DNA from: Cryomorphaceae bacterium
GTDB lineage: Bacteria > Bacteroidota > Bacteroidia > Flavobacteriales > Schleiferiaceae
NCBI GenBank assembly: GCA_017858515.1
Contig: JAFMBM010000005.1
Location: 1 to 64,000, forward strand
DNA length: 64,000 bases
Direction of reading: 5' to 3'
The position numbers and the translations under genes are program-made. The notes under the pieces were generated by a model. The model did not search any database, was not told the DNA's origin, and saw only the letters and a program-made list of their open reading frames with translations. This document shows, one piece after another, positions 1 through 8,041 of the stretch (its first letter is position 1; each line of letters begins with the position of its first letter).

Positions 1-31
1 TCCTTTTGGGTTTGTTTTTTTATTGGGTGTA

Positions 32-655
32 TCAAGGCTGTAGAATGAGTTTTTCTGTTTGTAAGAGCCTATCTCCATCCCAAACCTGAAGACTGTCTAC
101 TCCTGCTGCCAAATGGCCCAAATGCAAGGTGCAGGCAGAGTTTTCGGGTTCGCACTCTAGCGTATATACTTCCTTTCCATGTACATCCATTACAGCAATG
201 GTCATACTCGGTAATTTCTCTAACCACTCTATTCCATACCAATTTACAAAAACAAGGTCTGAACTTGGGTTGGGAGAAATACGTACCGATGGAGTGTACT
301 GCATGGGTCTGCTGGTTGCAGTAGCACTGCTATTTTGTCCGCGTTTAGAGCTTGAAGATTGCGGATTGGGAATGGGTTCTACATAATGGGTTGTATCGCC
401 ATTTAAATAAAGCAGTGCCGTTGCTTTTAAAGAAGTAATGGGGTGTAAAGTGTCGTTTGCAATGGGTGTTAAGGAAAATGTGCCTGGATAACCCGTAAAC
501 AGTACTATATAAAACTGGGTAGAGGTGGTATTATGGGCTACGTATTTTATATCGCTCAACATCAGTTCGGCATTTATGCGCATTAAGCCGTCTATTTGTG
601 GGGTAAAAGCACCATTAAAATCCATATTCAAAAGAACCGCCTGAATGTAGTCCAT
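32..655 (-). pseudogene. T9SS type A sorting-tail protein, probable 5'-truncated remnant
   Basis: The 207-residue frame ends in a typical type IX secretion C-terminal module: a PNPSSD motif near residue 128, then short beta strands and a final EKLILQP. Such tails send proteins through the T9SS to the cell surface. No signal peptide is visible, and an in-frame TAA lies seven codons upstream of the first ATG (674-676), so the frame looks like the 3' end of a larger secreted protein whose front is lost. The neighbouring minus-strand frame at 867-1118 is another orphan tail. The T9SS assignment is firm; the pseudogene status is inferred. Confidence 0.6.
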
Positions 656-866
656 ATTTGTATTTCCACACCATTAACTTTCTACTTTAACATTCATAGG
701 AATCCCGCGCCCAGACTGACTTTCAGCGGACTACAGAAAATACGCACAGCTTTTTTTGGATTGTTTTCGGCTGTTTTCTATTGTTGTAAGCGTATTCTTT
801 ACGATTGCTTTTGTATTGTGCTCGTTGGCTTTTGAAATGTTCTGTTCATAAAGAAATAGAAGGCCT

Positions 867-1118
867 CTACCGAAACAAATGCAGCTCCCCATGGTATTCG
901 GTTTCGCCTAGTTTGAGCTGATAGAAATACACTCCGCTGGCTAGGCTTCCTCCGCTTGGGTCTATGCCTTGAAAGGGGCTTTGTACTTCTTCGCTTTCAA
1001 AAACCAAGGCGCCCCATACCTTCGGAATTATCAAAAACATAAAAGCCCTCATTCCCCTAGCCTTTCTCAAATATTCCCCTGATAAACGCATTCTAGATCT
1101 CTTGGGCCAACCTCCCAT
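867..1118 (-). pseudogene. Orphan T9SS type B-like (CHU_C) tail fragment
   Basis: Only the last 55 or so residues look like protein. They run KVWGALVFES, a GIDPSGG turn and ASGVYFYQLKLG, ending in LHLFR. This matches the end of gliding-motility-associated C-terminal domains, where a WG..VFES strand is followed by G..L.SGVY.Y. The first 25-30 residues do not resemble a secreted protein and there is no signal peptide. It is probably the stub of a large adhesin-like gene. It could also be a tail of type A. Confidence 0.5.
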
Positions 1119-1142
1119 TTGTCGAATAACTCTAACTTAAAC

Positions 1143-1171
1143 GAAAAAAAGCCCTCATAGAGCGGGCTTTT
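1143..1171 (-). terminator. Rho-independent terminator
   Basis: On the minus strand AAAAGCCC pairs with GGGCTTTT around a short loop and runs on into seven Ts. It lies 46 bases after the stop of the small membrane protein gene at 1217-1411. Confidence 0.7.
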
Positions 1172-1216
1172 CATATCCGATTTTTTCGGTCTTGTACTTT
1201 GTGCAATAGCTGCTCT

Positions 1217-1411
1217 TTAGTTCGCTTTTATTTTGCTCCTTCTTTCTTTCGAGTACAAATAAAACCCAATACACATTAATGCAATAAACATCAAGGTCTG
1301 GGGTATCCAAGGAAGGTCTTCCCATAACCATCGAACTTCTTTTTCATTGCCACTAAAGGGCAGACAAACAATGAATAGAAACAGGGCGGCATACAAAAAA
1401 TAGCTTTTCAT
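1217..1411 (-). CDS. Small two-helix membrane protein, unknown function
   Basis: The 64-residue protein has an N-terminal hydrophobic segment (about 3-20, possibly an uncleaved signal) and a second helix (about 37-54). It ends in a basic tail SKERRSKIKAN. The two helices flank a short polar loop rich in Trp and acidic residues. It sits alone, with a terminator just downstream. I do not recognise a family. The clean start, terminator and membrane topology support a real gene. Confidence 0.5.
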   Translation of the reverse strand: MKSYFLYAALFLFIVCLPFSGNEKEVRWLWEDLPWIPQTLMFIALMCIGFYLYSKERRSKIKAN

Positions 1412-1523
1412 ATTGATCTAGTTTTGATTAAAAATTCACTGCCGCAAACTTCCCATTAACGATGCGTTTAAATGAGTAATTCGGGCTTGAGAAAAGGTTG
1501 ATTTTTTAATTAAAACCCGATTG

Positions 1524-1976
1524 TCAATGCCTTAATTTTGATTTCAATTCATTTCTGCTCTTAATATTCAGCTGCTTATAGATCTAATTGATGTGTGATT
1601 TCAGCGTGCTTTGTTCGATGAAAAGCTCAGTTATTATTTCTTTATTCGACTTTCCGGCTATAATCAAATCATACACTTCCTTTTGTCTACTCGTCAGCCC
1701 AAGCCGCAAAGCGTTCAAATCTTCCCCTTTCTCCCTAGACTCAGTTTTAATCTGATTTGAAAGAAGGTCCATTTTCCTTTCGCTATTTTGAAAATAGAAT
1801 ACAACTAAGAAGGTGCTAATGACTACCATTTAAAAAATAGCGATTGGGTAAACCTGCAAGATTAAAGTCACCTTTCCATCTCCAGACCGAATGGATATAG
1901 CCAAAGAGGATAGCAAAATAGCGATGCCAAGAAAATACTTTTGATACTTTGAAAGTAGGTTTTTCAATTTTATTCA
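1524..1976 (-). pseudogene. Membrane-anchored LuxR/GerE-type regulator, broken by two in-frame stops
   Basis: Read straight through, this frame gives two hydrophobic segments, a short coiled linker and a complete GerE helix-turn-helix (LTSRQKEVYDLIIAGKSNKEI to the C-terminus). A TAA at 1830-1832 falls between the two membrane segments and is followed at once by an ATG. A TAG at 1584-1586 cuts the recognition-helix region after STLKSHIN. The frame continues with IYKQLNIKSRNELKSKL, a textbook LuxR ending, to a TGA at 1524-1526. No ATG is seen at the 5' end; a TTG near 1967 is possible. It looks like a recently inactivated regulator of the short membrane-linked LuxR kind common in Flavobacteriia. 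Confidence 0.75.
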
Positions 1977-2238
1977 GTTAGCCGGCAGGATTCTGCGCAA
2001 CAGCTGATTTGCTCAAAAGTATTAAAATCCTCAAGGCCATAAGGTTGCTTAGACCGCCTGATATCTGTTGAATTTGCTCAAAAGTGCCTAAGGTAAAATC
2101 ACCTCAAACCTTTTTGCCATACCCCAACCTTGCCTACTAAAAACCAGGCTCAACAAAAGGTGTCTGTACGGGGCTCTGTTCGTATTCCTTTTATTTTTAG
2201 GGGGTTGTGCAACGGCTGCTGGTGTTGTGATGTCGTAT
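1977..2238. other. Gap between DUF2007 cassette and LuxR pseudogene; possible degenerate attC end
   Basis: No gene is visible. The string TTTGCTCAAAAGT occurs twice on the plus strand (about 2009 and 2072). At 2224-2233 GTTGTGATGT is a three-transition variant of the complement of the core that opens the DUF2007 cassette, so it may be a worn attC start. A similar TGyGCAACrGCTG string occurs near 1995 and 2208. No convincing second arm could be found. Confidence 0.35.
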
Positions 2239-2646
2239 TTATTTAAATTCACTACCGCAATTTTTGCATTTGTAAACAGTCTTGTAGTAAATTGGAAATA
2301 CCATAAACATAAAAGAAAAGATTGCAGATAAAATTCCTTTTATCCCTTTCATTGACTTAAAACTGCTATAAATGTCTTCTGATTCACATTTGGGACACTT
2401 GATAACTTCTCCTTGGTCATTTGTTAGAGCGGATTTTACCGTCTCGTCAATGATTAAACTCGCTTTATCTAGATCCGATTTATTAATCTTCAATTTAATT
2501 CCGCCAACAGTTACGTTGTATAAAGGGTAAAGTCCAACTATATTTTCGTCAAACAGAAAGCATACAATATTCTCGCTTTCGAGTTTAGACCTCATCATAT
2601 GAGCCTCAATCGAGTTGTCAAATGTCTTAATAGTTACTAATTCCAA
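2239..2646 (-). CDS. DUF2007 (putative signal-transducing) protein with C-terminal zinc ribbon
   Basis: The N-terminal 70 residues fit DUF2007 (TIKTFDNSIEAHMMRSKLESENI...DENIVGLYPLYN...GGIKLKI), a PII-like small domain. A zinc-binding pair follows (CPKC at about 84 and CKNC at about 127), with a hydrophobic helix between the pair (about 102-120). The start must be TTG at 2646, because an in-frame TGA lies two codons upstream; an out-of-frame ATG at 2653 gives only eight codons. It is the last gene of the cassette array and follows the core GTTGCGGTGC (2671-2662) directly, with only a poly-A leader. Confidence 0.75.
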   Translation of the reverse strand: MELVTIKTFDNSIEAHMMRSKLESENIVCFLFDENIVGLYPLYNVTVGGIKLKINKSDLDKASLIIDETVKSALTNDQGEVIKCPKCESEDIYSSFKSMKGIKGILSAIFSFMFMVFPIYYKTVYKCKNCGSEFK

Positions 2647-2661
2647 GTCTCATTTTTTTTA

Positions 2662-2745
2662 GCACCGCAACGGTTCTGCGGCAGGAAAAGTGGCGCCTTT
2701 CTCGAGTGTAATTGTGCGCCATTTTTTTACCGCATGTTATAGAGC
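2662..2745 (-). repeat. attC-like recombination site (between DMP19 and DUF2007 genes)
   Basis: On the minus strand it starts with GCTCTATAAC (2745-2736), directly after the DMP19 stop codon, and ends with GTTGCGGTGC (2671-2662), directly before the DUF2007 gene. Between them two arms (2716-2734 and 2677-2697) form an imperfect palindrome. The opening core is complementary to the core that precedes the DMP19 gene (GTTG/TAGAGC), as expected for one integron cassette. Length is 84 bp, within the normal attC range. Confidence 0.65.
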
Positions 2746-2747
2746 GT

Positions 2748-3299
2748 CTATTTAAATTCATTTTTGTTCGCTTTCACGTAAGTCAGTAATAATGAAGAAA
2801 TATCTTCCTCATATTCAAAAAACTGCGTATCACAATTGTTCCAAGTTTCTTCTGCCTTTTCTTCTATTTTATCTAGTATGTTTTGTCTGGATGTTCTATC
2901 ACTTGGAATTTTAGAGTCTGGCCATTCAGCATACACACGAGATACAATTTCCGCAGTTTTATTCGCTCCAATTAATTTTAGCGCATTCAGAGTTTCATTG
3001 GCATAATCACCACTAGAGTTCCAAAAAAACTGATGGAATCCTCCATTATTCACTTCACGCTCGAGATTTTCAACAAACAATACAACTTTTTCGGCATCAC
3101 TTAAAACATCTAGATTGTCTCCGTAATCGGATATTTCGTTGAGTTTAGAATCTAGTTCGATAATCGCCTGAATTGGATCTTCTATTTTTAATATTTCTTC
3201 AATCATATATGTTGAATCGCTTTGATTGTCTTGACCAGTACAGTTAGTGAAAATTATCAGCGAACTTATAATAAATGTTATTTGTACTCTGGTTGTCAT
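2748..3299 (-). CDS. DUF4375 (DMP19 family) lipoprotein
   Basis: The 183-residue protein begins with a lipoprotein-like signal (hydrophobic 7-17, then FTNC near 20). The middle carries the DMP19/DUF4375 signature VENLEREVNNGGFHQFFWNSSGD (about 76-98). The family was named for a DNA-mimic protein, but most members are uncharacterised, and the membrane anchor here argues for an envelope role. The ATG lies six bases after the spliced-together core GTTG/TAGAGC, so the gene has no room for its own ribosome site. Cassette gene, with a group II intron immediately upstream. Confidence 0.75.
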   Translation of the reverse strand: MTTRVQITFIISSLIIFTNCTGQDNQSDSTYMIEEILKIEDPIQAIIELDSKLNEISDYGDNLDVLSDAEKVVLFVENLEREVNNGGFHQFFWNSSGDYANETLNALKLIGANKTAEIVSRVYAEWPDSKIPSDRTSRQNILDKIEEKAEETWNNCDTQFFEYEEDISSLLLTYVKANKNEFK

Positions 3300-3389
3300 G
3301 CTCTAGTAGAGTAGAGCCTGACATCCAATCGCCTTAGCTCTTTCTTTCAAAAGTAGCCTATGTTCATGAATGTCAGCGCCCCCTTCATC

Positions 3390-3422
3390 AAACCGTACGT
3401 GAACTTTTCGCTCATACGGCTT
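3390..3422 (-). ncRNA. Group II intron 1 domain V
   Basis: The catalytic hairpin has the conserved AGCCGTATG strand pairing with CACGTACGGTT around a GAAA-containing loop. It lies just downstream of the maturase stop codon. Confidence 0.85.
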
Positions 3423-3436
3423 ACCGATAGACTTCT

Positions 3437-4813
3437 TCATTGAGCTTTCGCAAGGGTTTTCAAGCGGGCATATTTTTCTATGTCTAGCAATTGGTAAAAC
3501 TTTACCAAATTCTCATAGGGGCGCTGGCGTAGCTCCCGATGCGCTTTCCTTCCTTTACTTTTCATCCACTTAAATAGTTTGTAGTCTAAATGCTTTTTGA
3601 TCACTTTTATGGTCTCCCAGATATGGGTCACTTTGCTAATAGAGAAGTAATTCAACCAGCCAATGAGCAGCTCGTTTAGCTTCCATACTATCCACTCTAT
3701 TGTCCAATGCCTGCGTTTGGCTAGCAACTCGCGTAGCTTGGTATAGAGTTTCGATCGCGACTTCATACTCGGACGTACATTGGTGTAGTTTTTCTTGTTC
3801 CACTCAAACTTTGATGGAACCTTTCTGAACTCAAAGCCTAAAAAGTGCAGACTGCTCTTACTGGTATGCAAGAGCTTGGTCTTCTCTTGGTTTAGGCTCA
3901 GACCCATGTTCTCCATTATTCTATTGATGTAACTGAGTATTTCTTTACTGAAATATCCCTTGCCCATCAGTAGAAAGTCATCGGCATAGCGTACAATGCG
4001 GATGTTGGCTTTTGCAAATTTCCCATCGGGATTATTTACAATTCGGTCAAAGGCGTGGAGATAAATGTTCGACAGCAAGGGCGATATTACTCCGCCTTGT
4101 GGACTCCCTTTATGACTCGCTTCTAGCTGGCCATTGGGTAATGCAACGGGGGCTCTTAACCATTGCTGTAGTAACCCTAGGATGCCTTGGTCTACCAACC
4201 GCTCTCTCAGCAATATAAACAGCTTACCATGGTCGATACTGTCAAAATACTTCGACAGATCTGCATCATAGACAAATTGATGTCCTGCGTAAATGTTTTC
4301 TTTTACTGCCTTGATCGCTTCCTTTGCGCCTCGTTTTGGTCTAAATCCATACGAGCTGTCGCAAAAATCCGCCTCCCATAGTGGCTCTATCAGCATCTTT
4401 ACTGCCATCTGAACCACTCTGTCGCGTATAGTCGGTATCCCCAACTTCCTACCCTCTCCTTTCTTCTCTTTAGGGATAAGTACTTGCCGTACGGCTGAAC
4501 TCTTGTAGGTGCGGTCTGTGAGCGATTGCTGTATATCTTCCAGAAACAAGCGCACTCCCCTCTTTTCGATAGCATCAAAACTCTCATTGTCTACACCTAC
4601 TCCCTTCGAGTAGTTTTGCCTGACCCTGCGGTACGCTTCCTCTAGGGTACTGTCTTCACAGAGTTTTCCGTAAAGACTATACGCCTTAAAGCTACCGTCT
4701 CGCTTGGCTCTAATGTATAGCTTCCTCTGGAACACACGAATTTGCTCATCGGTGCTTACCACCAATGGACCTGCTGTTAGACGCTTGTCAATACCTGTCT
4801 TTCTGTGTTCCAT
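3437..4813 (-). CDS. ltrA: Group II intron reverse transcriptase/maturase (intron 1)
   Basis: The 458-residue protein is an intact intron-encoded protein. It has an RT domain with the palm motifs DADLSKYFDSIDH, GSPQGGVISPLLSN and the active-site IVRYADDFLL. A maturase (domain X) region follows with GWLNYFSISK near 390. No HNH endonuclease is present, so mobility would rely on nicked or single-stranded targets. It acts in cis to splice and move intron 1. The two RT proteins in this window differ clearly in sequence and come from separate lineages. Several antisense frames over it are shadows. Confidence 0.93.
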   Translation of the reverse strand: MEHRKTGIDKRLTAGPLVVSTDEQIRVFQRKLYIRAKRDGSFKAYSLYGKLCEDSTLEEAYRRVRQNYSKGVGVDNESFDAIEKRGVRLFLEDIQQSLTDRTYKSSAVRQVLIPKEKKGEGRKLGIPTIRDRVVQMAVKMLIEPLWEADFCDSSYGFRPKRGAKEAIKAVKENIYAGHQFVYDADLSKYFDSIDHGKLFILLRERLVDQGILGLLQQWLRAPVALPNGQLEASHKGSPQGGVISPLLSNIYLHAFDRIVNNPDGKFAKANIRIVRYADDFLLMGKGYFSKEILSYINRIMENMGLSLNQEKTKLLHTSKSSLHFLGFEFRKVPSKFEWNKKNYTNVRPSMKSRSKLYTKLRELLAKRRHWTIEWIVWKLNELLIGWLNYFSISKVTHIWETIKVIKKHLDYKLFKWMKSKGRKAHRELRQRPYENLVKFYQLLDIEKYARLKTLAKAQ

Positions 4814-5284
4814 ATAAGCTCGTCTAAAGTAGAGTCCCTTCCCTAGTTCAGGGTTTTGTTGTCCCTAACATCATCGGTACTATGAACTCCTCCGACTTCT
4901 CTTCTAACAGCTTGTAATTTCGTAGTACTTATATACATGCTTTTAAGATTGCCATCCTTTGCTAAAAGAGACCTCCCACGTTTAACACCTATCCATCTAT
5001 ACTAACGCCACCCCTTTGACTCCGGTAATTTACTACAACTCATACAACTGTTTATCATTGTAGTATGGCAGGGTTCCAGACCGTCAAAACGGTCCCCAAA
5101 TCTACGGGTACACATATCGAAGCTACTTGCGGGTTCACGCTTGCGCATTGCGGCTTGAGTATTTGATTATACGGAGCTTCAGCGTACTCCTCACAAAGTC
5201 TACTGTCCGTACATCTTCAGGGTGAACAGTCAATTGCCCTGGTAGGATTCTCACCTACTGGATAGATGCCACCTCGTGGCACAC
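4814..5284 (-). ncRNA. Group II intron 1, 5' RNA domains (I-III)
   Basis: This non-coding stretch between the intron 5' end and the maturase ATG carries short hairpins such as GTAGGTGAGAATCCTAC near 5255-5239, typical of the first part of domain I. No coding frame is supported. Confidence 0.7.
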
Positions 5285-5426
5285 CAACGGTTTTTTGGTA
5301 TGAAATGTATGGCATTACGGAGCGAGTCGCGTTCCACCGATGCCAAAGATAAATGCAAGCTACAAACCTTGTTTAACCTACTGACTGCCATATATTTTAT
5401 ACCAAATGTTGGGCTTTCGTGTTTTA

Positions 5427-5735
5427 TCAGTCGAACTTGATCGAGATGTTTAAATGTCCACCAAGTCCGTCGTTAATTATTCTCTGTAAGGTTGAAAAAC
5501 GGATGTCTTTTAAGTTCTTTTCAAGTTTTGAGATATAAGATTTATTCGTTCCAGCTAGTTGAGCTAGCTGCTCTTGAGTCAGTCCACGTTCTTCTCTTGC
5601 TTGTTGAATGAGAACTCCAATTTTAAACGCTTCGTATTCATTTTCAAACTGTTCTCTTTCATCAGTTCCAATTGCACCAACTTCTTGGTTGATAAACTCG
5701 TCAAGGCTCGTCAAGTTTTTATTCTTTGTCGTCAT
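5427..5735 (-). CDS. higA: HigA-type antitoxin, XRE helix-turn-helix
   Basis: The protein is 102 residues from ATG 5735 (MTTKNKNLTSLDEF). An XRE HTH occupies about residues 38-92 (IGVLIQQAREERGLTQEQLAQLAGTNKSYISKLEK). The longer frame to 5816 only reads through the toxin gene. The chosen ATG has AAGGA seven bases upstream and overlaps the toxin stop by 17 bases, so the pair is translationally coupled. Known role: it binds and neutralises the HigB toxin and represses the shared promoter. Toxin-antitoxin pairs are common integron cassettes because they stabilise the array. Confidence 0.9.
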   Translation of the reverse strand: MTTKNKNLTSLDEFINQEVGAIGTDEREQFENEYEAFKIGVLIQQAREERGLTQEQLAQLAGTNKSYISKLEKNLKDIRFSTLQRIINDGLGGHLNISIKFD

Positions 5736-6060
5736 AATATTCCTTTTTAATTTGTTCAGCTCGTTCAATTTCACTTTTAGGAGTTTTTTGAGTCTTCTTT
5801 TGAAAGCCATGTCCAACTACAACTAAATTGTCAATATCGAAAAAGCAAAAGATTCGAAAAATGTTGTTTCCAACTTGAACTCTTATTTCATAAATCCCTG
5901 ATGAGTTTTTAATGAATTTAAAATAAGTTTCAGGAATTTGGTCCAACTCTTCAATCACTCTAAAAGTCCATAAAATCTTCTTTTTGACTTTATCTTCTTG
6001 TTCGTTGTAGAATGACTTAAAATAGTCCTTATAGAAGTAGAGTTGTCGTGGTTTACTCAT
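5719..6060 (-). CDS. higB: HigB/RelE-family toxin (Gp49-like)
   Basis: The 113-residue protein fits the phage-derived Gp49-like/HigB family: a YFYKDYF start, WTFRVIEELDQIPETYFKFIKNSSGIYEIRVQVGNNIFRIFCFFD, then GFQKKTQKTPKSEIERAEQIKKEY. These enzymes are ribosome-dependent mRNA interferases. The toxin precedes the antitoxin, the usual HigBA order. A promoter TAATTTTG (6072-6065) lies four bases before the ATG, giving an essentially leaderless transcript, so the cassette brings its own promoter. Its boundaries are GTTGGGC (6128-6122) upstream and GCCCAAC (5414-5408) downstream. Confidence 0.9.
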   Translation of the reverse strand: MSKPRQLYFYKDYFKSFYNEQEDKVKKKILWTFRVIEELDQIPETYFKFIKNSSGIYEIRVQVGNNIFRIFCFFDIDNLVVVGHGFQKKTQKTPKSEIERAEQIKKEYYDDKE

Positions 6061-6064
6061 CTGG

Positions 6065-6072
6065 CAAAATTA
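6065..6072 (-). promoter_or_regulatory. Bacteroidota -7 promoter element of higBA
   Basis: TAATTTTG on the minus strand matches TAnnTTTG and ends four bases before the higB ATG, implying a leaderless message. Confidence 0.5.
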
Positions 6073-6179
6073 CCAAAAGTAGTCCAATTGAGCAACTCAT
6101 GTTTTCGAGTCCTTACATGAAGCCCAACGGTTTGCGTAATCGAGTAGGCAGGGGGAATTTCACCCCAAGCCTCTCACAG

Positions 6180-6213
6180 AACCGTACGTGATAGTCTCCC
6201 ATCATACGGCTCT
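6180..6213 (-). ncRNA. Group II intron 2 domain V
   Basis: The conserved catalytic hairpin pairs GAGCCGTATG with CACGTACGGTTC. It lies 13 bases past the maturase stop codon. Confidence 0.87.
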
Positions 6214-6225
6214 TGTTGTACAAAT

Positions 6226-7488
6226 CTAAGCTACTACATTAATGTCAGAGAAGCTCCAATGGTAAAACAGAGTTGGATGTTGTTTCCTAACTGTTGCTAA
6301 CCATTTGTATCCTTTTCTGATGCTGGTTTTGTAGCGCTTATACCTTTTCCTTGCCCACCAAACTAATCGAACACTTAATAGTCTAAAGACTTTTGTGAGT
6401 TCGTACATCTTAAATTTACCATAGTAATTAACCCATCCCCTAATCATCGGATTGAGGTATTGAGCTACGCCTACAATGCTTTTAAAACTTAATTTGCTCA
6501 CGTTCAATTCTTCCAGCTTGTCTGCGATTCGTTTTCTTGAACTTATACTTATAGCACAGTCGTACCCTAAAAATAAACCACCTGTCTTTTTAGATATGGC
6601 TGTTCGGGGTTGAAAAGAATAGCCCAAAAAGTCAAATTTGACTATTGGGTAATTTCCTTTTCTTCGATAGTCGCGGCAATAGACAAGTTTTGTCTTCTTT
6701 GGATGTAATTCCAAGATTACCGATTCCATACGTTGATGCACTAACTCTAGTATTCGTTCTGCATGAGCTTTGCTTTTACAGTGTATAATTACATCATCGG
6801 CATAACGAATGTATTGTACACTTCTATCTGTTGTCTCTAACCATTTATCAAAAGCATAATGTAGAAATAGGTTTGCCAATAATGGGCTTATTACTCCGCC
6901 TTGTGGCGTGCCTTTTCCTTGCTTTTGGATTAGCTCTCCAGATACTTTAAAAACGGGTGCTTCTAACCATCTTTTAATGTAGAGTTTTACCCAGTTTTCG
7001 GGTACGTGTTTCTCTACGGCAAGCATCAGTTTGTTGTGGTCAATATTGTCAAAAAATCCTTTGATGTCAAGGTCTATCACCCAGTCTTGTTTCCAACAGT
7101 TTTCTCGAACTTTTTCTAATGCCTGATGGGCATTTTTATTGGGTCGATAACCATAGGAGTTTGGACTAAATTCTGCCTCTAATCTGGGTTCTATAAACAT
7201 CTTGACTACCATTTGTCCAACCCTATCGCTGATGGTAGGCACTCCCAATTTCCGGACACTTCCGTCCTTCTTGGGTATTTCTACTTCTTTAACTGGGGGT
7301 GGAAAATAGCTCCCTGATGCCATTCGATTCCAAAGTTTGTACAAGTGTTTGCTTCGATTGGCATCAAATTCTTCCATGCTTATCGAGTCTACTCCTGCAC
7401 TCCCTTTGTTAGAACGCACTTTTTGATAAGCTGCCCAAACCATTTGGCGGCTTATCGGTATTGATTTTGTTTCATTCCATAAATTCAT
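6226..7488 (-). CDS. ltrA: Group II intron reverse transcriptase/maturase (intron 2)
   Basis: It is 420 residues from ATG 7488 (MNLWNETKSIPISRQMVW). The frame can be extended to a TTG at 7530, but the ATG is a better fit to the family. RT motifs are DLDIKGFFDNIDHNKL, GTPQGGVISPLLANLFLHYAFDKW and the active-site YIRYADDVIIHCKS. A domain X maturase follows, with GWVNYYGKF near residue 360. No HNH endonuclease. The protein splices and mobilises intron 2. It is clearly diverged from the intron 1 protein, so the introns arrived independently. Confidence 0.93.
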   Translation of the reverse strand: MNLWNETKSIPISRQMVWAAYQKVRSNKGSAGVDSISMEEFDANRSKHLYKLWNRMASGSYFPPPVKEVEIPKKDGSVRKLGVPTISDRVGQMVVKMFIEPRLEAEFSPNSYGYRPNKNAHQALEKVRENCWKQDWVIDLDIKGFFDNIDHNKLMLAVEKHVPENWVKLYIKRWLEAPVFKVSGELIQKQGKGTPQGGVISPLLANLFLHYAFDKWLETTDRSVQYIRYADDVIIHCKSKAHAERILELVHQRMESVILELHPKKTKLVYCRDYRRKGNYPIVKFDFLGYSFQPRTAISKKTGGLFLGYDCAISISSRKRIADKLEELNVSKLSFKSIVGVAQYLNPMIRGWVNYYGKFKMYELTKVFRLLSVRLVWWARKRYKRYKTSIRKGYKWLATVRKQHPTLFYHWSFSDINVVA

Positions 7489-8041
7489 CCTCAAATCTTT
7501 TGAGTTGGTAAATAAAATGTTACAGTACAACCTAAGCCCTTCGCTCCAAAGCCATTACAGCCCCTTCATCGCTACTACGACTTAGTCTGCCACTGCTTAC
7601 ACTATTGGTATTTTGCCTCTAAGTTGGTCTTATTGTGCATTTTCCTTGGCATTTGTAAGCAGCTTCCCAAGTTCCGTAAATAAGCCTGAATAAAGTTCTT
7701 GCCATCTGAATGACGCCAGTCTTACAGAAAGTAAATAGGTGACTTCTGTAATCAATGATATTGCTATCATCGCTTTTAATTCTGTATCATACTTCATAAT
7801 TTTTGACTGGGGGTTCCCACTTCTCGACACCTCATCAATGGTTCACTTTCGTTCAACTCCTTTATTCCTACCTGATAATCTCGTGGACTACCTTTTCCTA
7901 AACGCTCAGTACCAAAACTATTAATTAAAGCACCTTTAGGTGGTTTAGAGCCCTCGCCTATACAACGACTCTGATGGACCTACCATCATCTTACTTACAG
8001 CATTCAACCATTTTTATTGCCGTGGTTGATTCTTGGCACAC
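7489..8041 (-). ncRNA. Group II intron 2, 5' RNA domains
   Basis: This non-coding RNA scaffold lies between the GTGTG start and the maturase. A 66-residue frame (7630-7830) crosses it but has no family resemblance and is not called as a gene. Confidence 0.65.

Larger units (their letters stand above)
3306..5284 (-). mobile_element. Group II intron 1 (about 1979 nt)
   Basis: The 5' end on the minus strand is GTGTGCC at 5284, a standard GUGYG start. Domain V is at 3422-3390 (AAGCCGTATGAGC...CACGTACGGTTT, about 33 nt). A long domain VI follows, whose base pairs TGACAT with ATGTCA, and the element ends GGCTCTACTCTAC at 3306. The encoded maturase lies in domain IV. The target is the closing core of an attC-like site. 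Domain V is longer than expected for class IIC introns, the class known to enter attC sites. An alternative 3' end at 3311 is possible because TCTAC is repeated. Confidence 0.85.
3300..5414 (-). repeat. attC-like site interrupted by group II intron 1
   Basis: The site consists of 5414-5285 plus 3305-3300 on the minus strand, about 136 bp without the intron. It opens with GCCCAAC (5414-5408) right after the HigA gene. The arms at 5386-5406 and 5294-5314 are 21 bases long and complementary apart from two positions. The closing core reads CCGTTG, then the intron, then TAGAGC. Joined, GTTGTAGAGC differs at one base from the complement of the core that follows the next gene (GCTCTATAAC). This reconstruction independently supports both the attC reading and the intron ends. 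Confidence 0.7.
6139..8041 (-). mobile_element. Group II intron 2 (about 1903 nt)
   Basis: The 5' end is GTGTGCC at 8041 on the minus strand. Domain V is at 6213-6180 (34 nt, GAGCCGTATG...CACGTACGGTTC). Domain VI pairs AGGC..GGGG with CCCC..GCCT and ends CTACTCGAT at 6139. The maturase is in domain IV and intact. The element sits in the 3' arm of an attC-like palindrome, on the same strand as the cassette genes. The 34-nt domain V fits classes IIA/IIB rather than IIC. Confidence 0.87.

Noticed and set aside
7630-7830. 66-residue minus-strand frame upstream of the second maturase
   Set aside because: It lies inside the structured 5' RNA domains of group II intron 2.
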